Below are positions 20,227-33,458 of a stretch of DNA of 64,000 nucleotides, one piece after another. The DNA comes from Nemopilema nomurai (lineage: Eukaryota > Cnidaria > Scyphozoa > Rhizostomeae > Rhizostomatidae). Location: NCBI GenBank assembly GCA_003864495.1, contig ML133454.1:1335149-1399148 (forward strand), in the 5' to 3' direction. Under the pieces are notes generated by a model. It had not been told where the DNA came from. It ran no database searches and was given only the letters and a program-made list of their open reading frames with translations. The position numbers and the translations under genes are program-made. The stretch's first letter is position 1, and every line of letters starts with the position of its first letter.

Positions 20227-23200
20227 TCATATGCTGTTCATCGTTCCATCTTCGTCCAGGCGACACCCACAAGGTTTTCCGGCTGGAACGCAAATCGGGT
20301 CGGTCTTGGCTGGCATCAGTGGCAGACTGCGACTCGATGAGGACACAACTGCTGGGTTATCATGCAATGCATTGGTGCGAATAGTCAAGGCCATTTCCTG
20401 ACAGTGCCTACAGTTGCACTGCTGTTCAAGCCCGGTCGGCTGTTTTCTCAGTCCGGTAAACACCAATCCTCCGAACTGCCGGACCGAGTAAGGGTCCTTA
20501 CTGCGTTTGTAAGTGTCCAGAAAGTACGGGGACTGTTTCGGACTGGGGTAATCCTGTAGCTCGTAGTCGTACGGGTATCCACGGTCTTGCCTTCTCCACT
20601 TCGCTCGTCGGTTTTGAAACCAAACCTATTAGTTTAGGAGAATCGGGAATCAAAAAGGAGAAACCTTGCATGCGAAACATTAAAATTTCACAATTTTAGT
20701 TCCACTTCATCTGAGCTACAAGCATTAAATTTTGCTGCTTAACTTTAAAGGAAAGAAATGGTAAGATATCTATCCTGGTACATGTCACTTTTTCCTTTTT
20801 ATTTTTTCCTAATTTCAACTATTAATACTGGATGCTAAGAAACTTGAGAAATCATGCTTCTTTCTTGTCTAATGTTGAAATGGACATGAGAAGTTCAACG
20901 AACTCAATTCCATCCTTTCATTGATTGCACTAACATGGGTTAAAGCCTGCAGTTTAGAAAAGGCGATCATGCTATAGGCTACAAAATCTGGGGCGTCCTC
21001 CACACACTACTCCGTTCCGAACCAAGACTTGTTCGATCGTTAGGCTAGAAGATGAGCTGGTACAGAAATATTCTTTCGAAGTGTACTTGATTGCGTAAGT
21101 TAAACACACACAGGGGAAAGAACAGTCAGGAGAAAACAGCCAAAATGTACGCGCAGCCTCTGTATGGGATGCAGAAAGCCTCGATTTGGAACAAATTTAT
21201 CTGTAAGCCTGCACTTTGGATGACCTAATTTTCCTTGTCCTTTCCTGAACAGTGTGTTCAATGCTATGGCCGACAAGCGTGCTATGAAAAGTAAGCTGTT
21301 GCAAGCAACTGAAAATTATAACGCCCCTCACTAATCATTTGTTTTTGTTGCGAAGACCCAACGTTGACCGCAGTTCAGTTATTGCTAAATGAACACATTC
21401 AATTCACAAATATTTGATTCTACACAGAACTCTCCATGCAAACATCCGAAATTAGTTAATGTAATCCATGGAAACCAGAAGTGCAGTAGTTTTAGGTACC
21501 TTAATGGCATCAATTATAAACTCCAGTTGCTAATTGTATCACGGATTGTATGCAGGAAACCGATTTTTGTTCAGTTGATACATTTTTAAAGAGGCACGTC
21601 TTCGGTTGAAAGCAAAATGAGGCGAGATTTGCAATTTAGAAAATTAAACTGTAAGATTTGTGGCGATGGAAGATTAACGAACCTTGAATAGTTGCATATT
21701 AAAGTTACATTAACTCAAGTTAAACAACTTTACAGAGCAATTGGATTTCAAACCCATCTGGTGTGTGAATGCCAGAACTGAGCCTGCGGTGTCCAATGTA
21801 ACTATTTTGTTGCAAATACGATCGGCCGCATACCGGGTCAAATCGCGTCGAAAGAATTGAAATCAGTGTTTTTGACTCGACGAGAAATGGTAGAATCTAC
21901 GTCATTGGCAAGCGTAGGATAAGGCTCTGGCATCGAGGGATGGTTTGGGTAAAAATGGCGAAGGGGTTGCTGAGGCTTAAGGCGTCTTTAGAGTGTATAT
22001 CTTTCTGTAGCTGTCTTGTGTGAGAGTTTCAAGGCTAAAATGGCCGACAGGGTTCTCTTTAGCTGCGTGAATAAATTTGCATTGAGAGACTGTGTTTTGA
22101 AGGGTGCTTTGCATAACCTTTAAGTCTGCAATTAAATCTACTACGAGTGGTAAATTCCATTTTCGATGAGTTCAAAATTAATCTTTGGCTTTGGACACTT
22201 CAACTTTCTGTGTTCAACTTTCTTTTATGCTTCAAGGAGACTTTAGGAATAAACTTTAGCTAGTTTTATTAATGTAATTGTAATTTCAGGGCCCCGGAAC
22301 TCTCATTTCTGGCATACAAATTTTGGGCGAGCCCTTGAAACCAGCCCCCCTGAGCACAAAGGCTTAATTGATTATGATTATGAGCATATGTAAATTATTA
22401 TCAACTGAATCAAATTGAGTGACGGGGGAATATTGATGCACCCGTATATTTTTGCCAAGGTTCACAGTGGTCTTGTGTTTAGAGAGGCAATTTCTTTAGT
22501 ATAGTAATCATATTTATTCTAATAAATGGTTATATTTTAGGATATTGTCAGCTAGCGCCGTTTAGAGAGTAGAGTAGCTGGGAAAATTTCCAGTGCCCGG
22601 TCGGGAGATAAAGGCTCATTCACCCTGCTGGGCTAGGGTCAAAGCTTTAGGCGCTCTGTCGTTTAAATTCCAAGAGTAGAAGCAGGCATTTTATCGGCCT
22701 GGTTCTAGCAATGCAAAAGGTTGCAATCAAACGAGGCAACAACGCTGCTAGAGTTTCGTAACATCTGAACGCTTTTTATGGAAAGCTAGTTGAAGTAATC
22801 TAAGCTAGAAAGTAGGAACCATCAAACGCACCTGAACTCTCACTTCTGGCAGACAAATTCTGGCGGCCAGGCTTTCTCTTGTATAAACATCGGGGTAATG
22901 CGTCATTTCGAACGCGCGCTCGAGTTCGTGCAGCTGAAACGTCGTAAAAGTCGTTCGGTTTCGACGAATTTTCGAGCTCTGCGATTTGCGATTTTCTGCC
23001 GCACTGGACGACTTTGGTGGTGGTGTTGACGATGTTGAATCTACGAAAACAGAATACGGTTACAAACTGAATCGACGTTCTTGTGTCGAAATTTCATTGT
23101 GAATATTGCTTGCAGGGAAAAGAGAACGCAAAATTTATCGTAAAATGGAGGGAGAGGTTTTATGTTCAAGTGCAACGGAAATTTGAATTCTTTACGCGAA

Positions 23201-25677
23201 ATCTGGTTTTCTTTTACGTAGCTTATGCGTTTTCAGATCGTCTTTCCACCTTTGTGTAGACTGAAAGCACGTACCAGAATAGAGTTTAATGAGAAAAGTC
23301 ACCAGCTCTGAACTGTCGACCAAATCCACATTTCTAACGTATACTAGCAATTACAAGGCTCAAACTCATTTCAATAGCAAGCTATAGTACTGGGTAATGC
23401 GATCGGTAGTTACAGAGGAGAGAGCCTAAAAGTTTGTCCTGAGCTGGCAAAGGTGGCTACTTTGGTGCTACTGGTTGTATTGGGTGATATTATGGTTCCC
23501 TTCACTGCACTGAGACTGATTTGCCAGGACATGGAGTATCAGCGAAACTGTGGTTTTACCTATCGAAGGCTCTTCTCGAAATTCGTCAGGAGATAAACAA
23601 AGCTGTCTTGAAACGGAGACACGGAGAGAAAGAGAACTGACTTGCGCATGGGAAGTTACCTCCTTAAGTCGAGTATCCCAAATGTCTCAAAGTAAGCAAT
23701 ACCTCACGCTAGCGCCTTTGTTACCAGAGCTGAAACGCAGCCTGCAGCCTATTTACGCCTGCCCACGGTTACTAATCATTTAACACGAGGCTGCTCGAAT
23801 TATTCATTGGCGCCTCCCAATTCACTTGAATAATAAACAGTGGGCCACGAGTCACCTCTCCTGCCATTTGTAGGATACGTCGTTGCAAGAATCACTGTAA
23901 ACTCCCTGTCTACCCAGTTCCTCTAGTTGCAGCAATGTGCTTGCAACGTATTCCGAAGCTCAAGCCAGTTGCAATGGGGAACCTGCTAATGCTACTATTA
24001 CTTGCATGCTAGCTCAACTTGGCTCAGCAGACCGTAAACCCTGGCTCGGTGAATTGACTGGAAGTCTATCTTTGCCTTAACTCAATAACGACAATTTTCG
24101 TTCGCCCATCCACTCCTCTCCCCCTGCAAGCAAAGTTGTCGTGCTGCAAATAACACCAAATGTTTACGCCTGATTCTATCCCTGGATCGCTTTTGGGCCG
24201 CATTTTCTAATAAAGAGCTTTGAAGAGGTACATTGTGGCAGCTATTGCGATGTCAAGTGTGGGAAGAACGGGAAAGTGAAGGAAAATATCGAAATAACCC
24301 CAAGCACAATTAGCGGGCAATGTAGCTGTAAAAAAGATACACAGACACTAGTCTCAATCTTTCTCATCGTTGCTTTCCTTATCCACCATGCCAGAATGGG
24401 CTTTGTGAATAGACATCAGAGTTGCATTTAGTATTCAAAACTGTAGATTTATCAAAAATCTTTAATCTGAGATCCTTCGATCTTCAAACTAGTAGCCAGA
24501 GATTCTGACATTTTTCGATCCTTTGTTAAGGCTTTGGGGATTTTTCATCAAATTTCTGAACCTATTTTCATAACACATTTTTAAACAGACGCAAGGTATC
24601 GAAACAGACAACCTCAACGTTGAATAGTTTATGGAACACAAATATCAACTTTCCTACCCATATAGGCAGGATTACTAGCATTCCATTTTAGCTTTCGTCA
24701 AGACTTTAAGTGTTTCCGTTGTAGAAAATATTGCTATTCTATATGTAAAAATCATTCTCTAATGTTTAAGTGTATTTTTACATTGCTTTGCCAAAAGCTG
24801 CTGCTGCTGTTTTACTTTTTCAAAAGAGAAAGCCGGGTAATAACACTTTTTGTTTCGCTGAAAAACAGTTTCACGTGAAGTGTTCCTGCGCTTTAATATT
24901 GATTATTTTTCATCCTTTTTCTACTTGCTAAATATATACACCAACCTAATGGACAAGCTATTAAAAGAAAAGAGATGACATACTAAATCAAAATGCACAA
25001 CAATATATAAAAGAGTATCAGAGGAGCTAAAGGAGAAACTGCATTAAGTTTAATTCATATGCCTTGGCAGCAATTTAAGGAGTATTTGTCTTAGGTCGTA
25101 TTTTTCAATCGCTTCCTACCACAAACGTAGGTCACTTCAGTTACATTTTTGAACTCTTCTTGGCCATGTTTCATTGCATTCTTTTATCAGAGTTTGCCAG
25201 ACAAGGGGTCGGTTTTGCTATTTTGAAGATTCAATTTTGTTTCGGGATGACGTAAGGCCACAGGAAGGCCTTGTAAATATAACTGCAATATTTTCTTCCA
25301 AAATTCATATGTTCAAGCATCCTTTGGTTTAAAAAATCGCTACTGAACTATATTTGAAAACATTTGATGACTACATGCAACGATGATACAACATGCGACA
25401 TTTTAGATCTCGTCTCATCTCGCAACCTTACTTCCATCTTGGAACTGGCAGACTAGGCTAGCTTTCTATATCACACTCGGCAAATAGTGGGCCACAATGG
25501 GAGAATTCACACATCGCAAGTATTGATTTATAAGTTACCATTGTCGTCTTGTATGTCGGCTGGCTTGTCTTTCACCTGACCTTTGCTGCATTCATCCGTC
25601 TCCCCCAGGCCAAGAATGGCGCGAATGGAATAGTTGGTTGACTGCTGCTGAGGCGCGGATTTCTCTGTTTCTGTCAT
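20227..25677 (-). CDS. Rax: RAX-like paired-class homeodomain transcription factor, 3 coding exons, 248 aa
   Basis: Coding exons 25677-25539, 23040-22832 and 20625-20227 join in frame (747 nt including stop). Residues 16-23, YSIRAILG, form the N-terminal octapeptide (eh1-like repressor) motif typical of RAX (SIEAILG). Residues 71-130 are a homeodomain with [36 protein letters not shown] and [13 protein letters not shown]. Glutamine at homeodomain position 50 marks the Q50 paired-like class, and there is no paired domain. The intron between homeodomain positions 46 and 47 is the classical paired-like position. The C-terminal ~118 residues are unlike vertebrate RAX and lack a recognisable OAR motif, but hold a Cys cluster CNCRHC. 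In bilaterians RAX acts in retina and anterior neural fate; the role here is unknown. DRGX and homeobrain are less good matches. Confidence 0.85.
22297..22326 (-). pseudogene. 30-bp decayed copy of the RAX-like exon 2 end
   Basis: These 30 bases match the 3' end of the real homeodomain exon (22834-22863) at 27 of 30 positions and in the same orientation. Read on the minus strand the copy gives KICMPEMRV, where the gene has RICLPEVRV. The copy lacks a splice donor after it and similarity stops abruptly on both sides. It lies in intron 2 of the same gene. Confidence 0.5.
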
Positions 25678-27189
25678 ATTGGTCACAATGTTGCCTGAAA
25701 ACAGTCAGCTTTGTTGACTACACATTGAGACCGGTGCAAGATTATGTCAATTTATGACTGTGCAACAGCTAAATAGATTTCACAGCAATCCCACAATTCC
25801 GTGCAGTTATCCGTGACCACCTGTACGGGAGCAATCGAAATTCCTTAAGTAGGGTCGACAAAGAAGCATCGGCTCGTGCGAAATCCTGGGAACGTGATGA
25901 TCCTATCATGCACAGGCGATCAATGCAAGCTTACATAGTCACTGCAACATACCTTCTACACGTGCAGCTACCACTTGTATGCTGGCTGTTGAAGATCTTG
26001 CATAGCAAGGGCGGAGTGACTGCACGGCGACAAAGGAACACAGGTGAAAGTGCGACTAAAGGTCAGAAGTATGATTATTTACTTAATGTTATTAAACCTA
26101 CAGGTGCTACGGGCTTTCAGCAGTTATTGTTAAGTTAGATGTTGTTTAGAAATTCCTTTCAACTGATGTGGAGCTGAAGGCTTTAGACATTGTCTGGAGC
26201 TTTGTTAGGCGACAACCTGGGCTATTTCTGCCTAATGATCTAAATAGCCCGTGTTTTGACTTTCCACATAATTTTGCAACTGCATTAAATCATAGATGAT
26301 TACTCAACTCCTTAAACAGGGTTTTAAAAGTGTACTCGCTTCATATAGCCAATAATCTAAAGTTAACTGATGATGATGTCATCCACATAAAGCAAACGTT
26401 TGGCTAAATTCTGTGAAAATAGTTTGACGTGTTGCATTTAAGCAAGACGTTTTCATTGTGATTCAGCTTTTCATAAAAGCAAATGGTGCCGGTGAATGCT
26501 ATTTTGCTTAACCTCGCGGTGGTAGTATAACAATGATAATCGTCTAAAGTACAGTATATGTGTTGGCCTTCTCTAGTACTACGAACAAGTTTTGGCCCCA
26601 AGGAGCTCCAAAATTTTTCAGCATATATCAAAGCTCCATGCTCAGTAGCTTTATTTGACTGTTGACTCAGCTGAAGATCAACACAAAACTTGTTAAAATT
26701 TCCTTGAAGAATGTCCTTTAAATTTTATTTACCAGTGCCCTGCTGTCTTTAAAGCAAAAAATTTAGGGCCATTGGCAGGGAACTCAAAGAACATTTTATT
26801 AAATTACACAAATAGTTTAACCTTATTTTGGTAAAAAAGCCCTTTGCGTAAATCTAGCATGAGATAGGATAGAATGGTTGTAACGGTTTTTGCTGCAAAT
26901 GCCTCACTGCTACCCAGTGCTGCATTGAAATTAGACGGAACACAAGATGTTTCCGTCATCGCTTTCCATCTTTTCTTCTCTTCTTCTCTGTTGGATCTTC
27001 TTGAGATTTTTAATCTGTTACCGCTCCAAAGTTGTCAAACGTCTCTAATTAGAATTGAATAATACCCTGATCTTCAGCATCTCCCACTAAGATAGCTACA
27101 AATGTATTGCACATTCGTTCTTCAACCCTCCTTTTCAAACCCTATTCTCTTCCATCACTTCCTTCCATTTAGAATCCCGTCTCCCTGGA

Positions 27190-27320
27190 ATAATATAATT
27201 GGTCAAGGCAACAGGATTTCTTTCGAAGGGTCATAGAGAGTGCGGAAAAATAACCGACCCGAGTGGAACTCGAACTCACGACCCCTGACTTTAAGCACTT
27301 GGCGTACAATGTTGCAAATA
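27190..27320 (-). mobile_element. decayed tRNA-derived SINE, copy 1
   Basis: The minus strand shows a pol III B-box-like GAGTTCGAGTTCC near 27265-27277. The 3' part includes the block GGCAACAGGATTTCTT (plus, 27207-27222), followed by a TAGAGAGTGCGG-type stretch and GACCCGAG. The same blocks occur in the same order in the opposite orientation near 50290-50350, showing an interspersed family. Ends and target duplications were not resolved. Confidence 0.5.
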
Positions 27321-28859
27321 TAATTATACTCAAAGTGCTTATACAATTGGCTTGCTATTAACACGAAAAAAATTGATAATCCAGCTGAGCGATAGAGACA
27401 TCTTTACCTTCTGGAGTTGGAGACAATGTTTCACATATTATCTTTATTCCCGATACAAGATTGTATCCTTTGCTCATTATCAAATGAGAGATCTGTTGCA
27501 GCCAATCAGGCTAGCCCACACTTGGACATTAGATCTCCCATAAGCTCGGAAATGCTCCTCCGCGTTATCCGCCACACACAGCCCACGCACCACCAAATTG
27601 CCAGCCAAATAGAGGTGCAATTATTATCGGCTAAAATGATCAATTTTTGGTAATTTGCAACTGAGTCCCCTCAGCATAAAGGCGCCAAAGGGCTAGGGTT
27701 ATATCTAGGATGAAGGCGATTAACTTTCATGTGGCGACAAATGGGATCAGGGTTTTAATAGCAGAGCTTTTTTATTCCTTAAAGTGGATAGAGATAGAAA
27801 AGAACATCTTAGCCAAGTGTAACGTTTCGGTTGACTGATTATAATACTTAAGAGCTGTCGATTTTACCCTTTGTTGTATAATATCTTTATCTAAGTAGAT
27901 AGTGTTAGGAACTTTTTATCAAGTGCCCCTTGTCCCGTTGACTTATGCTAGCGACATAAACTTCTGATGATGATAGGCTTCCGCATTAGTGTTTACTGAT
28001 TGGCTGTTTGGATTTTTATGAATAAGCTGTACTTAACAAAGTTAATCATGATAATTATCGAGTATAACAATACACGTTGCCGTGGGTTTAAGTACAAACA
28101 GAGTAAAATCAGTGTCCCCTATTTTTGACCTCGGTTTCATCACTTACTTTGAGCGCCAATGGTCGAAATTCTTTAATATCAAGGATATAAATATGCAGCT
28201 ACAAATTTAAGCAGCAATTATAAATGTTCAAAATTAAAAAATCAGCAGATGTAACACGTTCTTTATCCCTAAAGCATTTCTATTAAAACAGCAATTGTCG
28301 TGTCAGCTAGAAAAATCCAGGTATGTTATTCATACGAATTCATTGTCATTGTAAAAGTAAATTAGATATTGTAGTACCATGTGGCAAATATTTTCTAGAG
28401 ACTTGAAGACATGACCATGCCAAATAATAGATAAATAATGTCAAAACATGTCAGCAAAGTAAAGAATTGATTAGGGAGCTAAGATAAAATTTTACGTAGA
28501 GCTTAAGATCTTTTTTCTGAAGATTTAGAGTTGGATTAGATTTTGAGTTTTTCTGAATATTTAGAGTGATATTGAGGGTACGTCGTAATGGCATTCACGT
28601 CACTGTCATGGAAGATGCTTTACCCAACATGAAAGGTTGTCGACAGTGCCGCTAATTGGCTACTAACGATCGTAAGAGGATTTCTAGAGCTGACAATGAA
28701 TGCAGTTGAGATTGTAAGGCTCCTTGACACCTTTCCTTAGTTATTTATCTTGCCCTGGTAAACAGATACATAGTTGATGCGTTCTAGGTATTAGGCCCTG
28801 TACTTAGTAATCTTTTGTACTTGTATTTGTTTCTACCTAGCTTCCAAAGGTAGTTTTTA

Positions 28860-29066
28860 GGACACTGAGAAGCTAAAGATTATCGAGCAGTGTCCTCGTC
28901 CTTCCTCTCGATGTGACCACACCTCGCGATTTCTTATGCCTAGAATTACAGAAAGCGGGCGACTCTCCTCTCTCTGGGTGAAAGTTTGGTCATGCCAGGG
29001 ACTCGAACAACGGGCCATTGAGTCTGTAGTCAGCCCCTCTAACCACTGAGCCATACTCGCACATCC
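28860..29066 (-). mobile_element. tRNA-derived SINE
   Basis: On the minus strand a tRNA-like head carries an A box (TGGCTCAGTGG, about 29051-29041) and a B box (TTGTTCGAGTCCC, about 29012-29000) at the normal spacing, followed by a tRNA-unrelated body rich in GAGAGGAAGGACGAGG. The head does not fold into a full cloverleaf, so I call it a SINE rather than a tRNA gene. The 3' limit is approximate. Confidence 0.6.
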
Positions 29067-29932
29067 AACATATGCAGTATTGCTTTTAGTTGCGAATATG
29101 GAAGGTGATAAAAGAATGCTTTTCAATGTGCAATGCTTTAAAGATGCATTTTTACATTCCCATACTGCAGTATTGCTTTAAACTTTCATGCTTTCCTGCA
29201 TACGCCACTTTTGCATTCTGTACCAAAGTCGAGGGTTTATCAAACCGTGTCTTTACAAAGAACTAACATGTAAAATTTATTCTGGCTCGTATTATGATAA
29301 GTGGGCTATTTAATGAATTGGTGGGAAATTTAATGAGGAATTTGTCCTGGAATTAGAAGGTGGAGAGAGCACCCTGACTTTAATCTTTGTCCTTGGCAAA
29401 AGTTTGTTCTTCTTTGAAAGAAGATATCTCAAGATTATTCTCCAAGGTGTGAGATGAAAGGAACAATGTGTTCTTAAGCAGAGGGATCAGGTTCACTACT
29501 ACAACAAAGAAGCAGATTGACTAGAAGCAATTTGATTTTATTTGTTGTCTTCAAATTCAAACTATTCGCTTTTAAAGCCTGACGAAAAAGTCTAACAGAT
29601 GAAAATCACATTTGCATCGCTCTTTCTGCTGACTCAAACGTTGCAATCTTCGAAGTCGTTTTGACCGGGCTTAATGTACATCAAATGCATCACACTTTTT
29701 GTAAATTGCACGGCTGAAAGAAAATTGATAGACAAAGCTCCATATCTGCGTGAATCTCTGTAGGTTTGGAGATTTTATAGTCCGCTAATAGTGCGCTTCC
29801 TAATAGGCAACCGTTAAAAAAAGTTATCTTAGTAAACCTAGAATACACTACGTATATTTATTATAGAGAGCACACTACGTAGTATCTCTTGCAGCAATCC
29901 TACTTTGCAACATACAACTGAGGGAGGTTGCG

Positions 29933-30178
29933 CTATTTGCCTTGGTGTGCCTTCTTATGCATTCCTGATAGAGCTGATATCTTCTGCCAAGAGCCATCAA
30001 CTCCAGGTTGTTGATTACCAACCACACTGGGTCCATAGATCTGGCATTTCTGCATCAAAGTGTCTCTTAAGCTGGCTTTTTCTAAACCGATTCTCTTGCA
30101 AAGCTTCGAATTTATGAAATCCAACAACGCCACATTCTTTCGTTGCTGCTTCTGCAAAGGCAATCTAAGCCTACCCAT
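29933..30178 (-). CDS. possible coding fragment, 81 codons, unrecognised
   Basis: ATG-initiated frame (MGRLRLPLQKQQRKNVALLD) with codon use less AT-biased than its surroundings. No domain, signal peptide or convincing neighbouring exon is seen. It may be a fragment of a transposon or decayed gene. Confidence 0.2.
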   Translation of the reverse strand: MGRLRLPLQKQQRKNVALLDFINSKLCKRIGLEKASLRDTLMQKCQIYGPSVVGNQQPGVDGSWQKISALSGMHKKAHQGK

Positions 30179-32993
30179 ACCTAGTGTTATGTAAACAGAC
30201 CTTAATTTCAGTCTGGTAATTCAAGTTGTTCTATGCAAAGGGAATAGGTTGGATTCCTAGAAGAAGCTGGAGGCTTTATCAGGCAAGTGTTGGTGTTTAA
30301 CAGCTTATCGCATCAAAATCAAATTAATCGCACCGTTTTAGTTTGCATCGCAATTGTGAACTTCTTAGATCTTCATTAATCGTCCAAGCAGCAAAATGCA
30401 GCGGATACTAAGGCACTGCTTAATTCACCTAATCATTTAAAACAATGATAAAATTACAAACACAGCTGTAATAATAAATTCTAATATGCCCAGTAAGTAA
30501 AATGCTATTTCTGTTGACACAACGGTAGGGCAATTCAGCCATTAGAGCAGAGACCTTCTACTTCATGTCTTACATTATTTCGCATTAAAATTGCATGATT
30601 ATTTGCCCATTCAAAAGTCGTATGATACAAGAAAGCAACTTTTTGGAACTTTTACGGAGATATAGCAGTAAGATATTTTCTACTGGAACTGCTATTAACT
30701 ACTGAAACCCTTATATCAAATCGAATTCTATTTCACTCTATTTTTGCAACTTGTTTGACTTATTGTATGATTCTAGGGGAATCAATAATATCCCTGACAT
30801 ACAAATAAAGAAGTAACGAAAAATAAACAGTTTGATGTTAAAATCCTACTTGTCCTATAAGCTCCAAACAAACATATTTCAATATTTAGTTATTGAAAAT
30901 TGTGTTTAGTGAATTCAAATTATGTCATTTGAAGACGAAATTCGAAAATGACATTAAAAAGTGACATTCCAAAGTAATACAAATTCAAAAGAATTTTCTA
31001 CATTATATGCCAAAATCGGTACGCCTTTTCACGGTTATGTATTACACACTTTAAATCAAGAACAACGACCAGATCAAAATCAAGTTATCTTCGAGTGCAA
31101 AAAGTGAAAATTTCAACCATGGTTTCAACGGTATAAAAGCATTTTCCAGAAGATGATCTTCGGGCAAAAAGAGGTCAGAGTTGCTTTTAGTTGAAGATCT
31201 GAAGATTCTGAAAATGCGTACCAAGGCACATAGTCAACCATCGATAGATTGGATATCTTATAAGTTTATACGCAGTGGAGCACGATGGTCTATAAACGAT
31301 CATTTTGCGTGAAGAATCTAAATCATAGCAGGTTAATACGATAAAAGGGTCGGATTTAAGAGTCTGCAGATGAGAGCTGACGTTCTTTAATTGTGTTTAT
31401 AAACGAGGTTTGATGGTAATTAACGAAAAAACACAGAGCGAATTCTCATTAAACTCAGAATCACAGATGAAAACAAATCACGGAAACCTGGATGAGAATT
31501 ACCGTTCTAGGGAGAGGCAAGGATTTGGAGCCAAGGCAACACGATCACCGCACTCAAGATGCAAATATGATAAACTAATATATGACTTTTTGGATGAGCT
31601 GTAGCTGGGTAACTAAGGAAGGCCAGCTCTGTGTTAACAGCTTTCGCCTTGGTAGCCAAGTTGACACGAAAGCCTGGCTCATCTGATTCCATAGCTAAGA
31701 CAGCAATCTCATCGGCTGATGAGCTAGTAGGTTGGCAAATATTGAAAATACGCAGACAAGAATGGAAAATCGAATCAAAAAATTATCTGTCGAAGGAGGA
31801 GTTGAGGCTATTTATAATTATTTGACCTAGGCGCATAAGTTGATACTATAACGACGCCAGACTGCCTCATTGTGCATGGTAATCCGCGTTCTAAAACAAT
31901 TAACCAACCAGTCGTCAATAAATTCTTTCACCTTTGGAAAACAATTAATTTATACAAACGAGTTCACTGTTAAACAAATTTGCATTTAACGTACTTTCAA
32001 TTGTGTAAGCGATATACTGGCCAATCCGCGACATCCCAGTCACCCATCAATCTTGGGCGTTGTCATCAAATATTGTTGACTTAAAATGTAATCCAGTTGT
32101 CTTGCTTCACAATCAAATATCGACAATTCGAATTTACTCGTTGCGATAGTCCGACTTTGTAAAGTAAACTTGCCCACCCTTTCGGCCAATAAACTTAATC
32201 CCATAATCCCAAGTGGCTAATTTGGTGATTAATGTCCGCGTGTTATTGCTGCTTCTCGCTGCTTATTCAAAGGCTTCGTCTCGCTGCAGAAAATTTATTC
32301 AAGAACCAGCCACCTGTTTGCATTATTGGTGCTAAGTGGGCCTGTCATATTCTGGAGACCATTGCAACATGCTTACTGCCATTTGGAAACTATAGCCTTG
32401 AGGTCAGTTTTTGCTTAGGCTTGGCTGGGAGAAATGTCATATGAAAATTCAACATTTACTAGATCCAAAACAGAGAAGATCGATGAAATTCACTACTCTT
32501 TTTCGCCGGTTTAGCTGATCTCAGATGCATTGGTAACAAAATCAGAAACCGTTTAGTTCGATTCTGAATGATAATGGCTAGTACGTTGAATGGCCGAGTT
32601 TCAATATTTTTCACCAACATAATCACAGAGCAAGACATGTCTGCGGTATTTGCGTGGTGAAGGTGCTTGAATGCTTTAGAAGTGTTCGATCGCGGCCGAT
32701 TCATTCAGCTGAAATTAAGTTGTTTTGTTGAAACATACTAGTGAGGTCAAAGGTGATAGGAGCAGACCACACTTCTACACAATGCTATGGCGCACGAAAC
32801 TGTATTTCCAAACAGTCGATTTCGAATTATGGGTTAATAATTAGACATAAATATATAAGAAAAAATTCAAAAGCAAAGCAAAAATGTACGACATCGGAAT
32901 AATATTGTAGATTTGTGAACTTTCTTTTAATTTCATGCTTAATAGCGTACCCCGGAGCCTTTCCTGCATCAAAACCCCTGAAAAAGTCATCAA

Positions 32994-33047
32994 CATACGA
33001 ATTCAATTCACATACGAATTCAATTCACATACGAATTCAATTCACAC
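32994..33047. repeat. 17-bp tandem repeat, about 3 units
   Basis: Three consecutive near-perfect copies of CATACGAATTCAATTCA, each containing an EcoRI-type GAATTC palindrome. Confidence 0.9.
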
Positions 33048-33458
33048 TCAATAAAGACAATTACATTGAGCGTCTGCATGACTTGAAACCGAGCGAGTTG
33101 TCTATTATTCGCGTTCTCACCGAGGTTGGATGATTGATATGGGCAAAATTAGTCACAATGAGAACTATTTCTAGAACCGTCACAAGAAGGAACAAAATAC
33201 ATGTTCACTTCACAGTTGTGAAGGCAGGGGATCAAAGCTCAAATAGTGGACAGAATGTTATTCATAGGAAAATTAATATCTCGTTTAAATTAAATAAAAT
33301 CTTGAACTTGTATTCTTTAAGCTTACAAGAAGAAACTGTTGTTCAAACATCTAGCTAACATCTAGTTGTTCTTATTAATCAAACATGTAGCAAACATCTA
33401 GGGCCTGAGCCATAACCTTTCTCTCTTAACTTCCCCCTTAACTTCATTTTGCAAAGAA

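Noticed and set aside
23550..23783. 77-codon plus-strand frame in RAX-like intron 1
   Set aside because: No domain, no partner exons and composition like surrounding non-coding sequence.
28960..29066. Possible functional tRNA gene
   Set aside because: A and B boxes are present but a full cloverleaf is not, and a SINE body follows.
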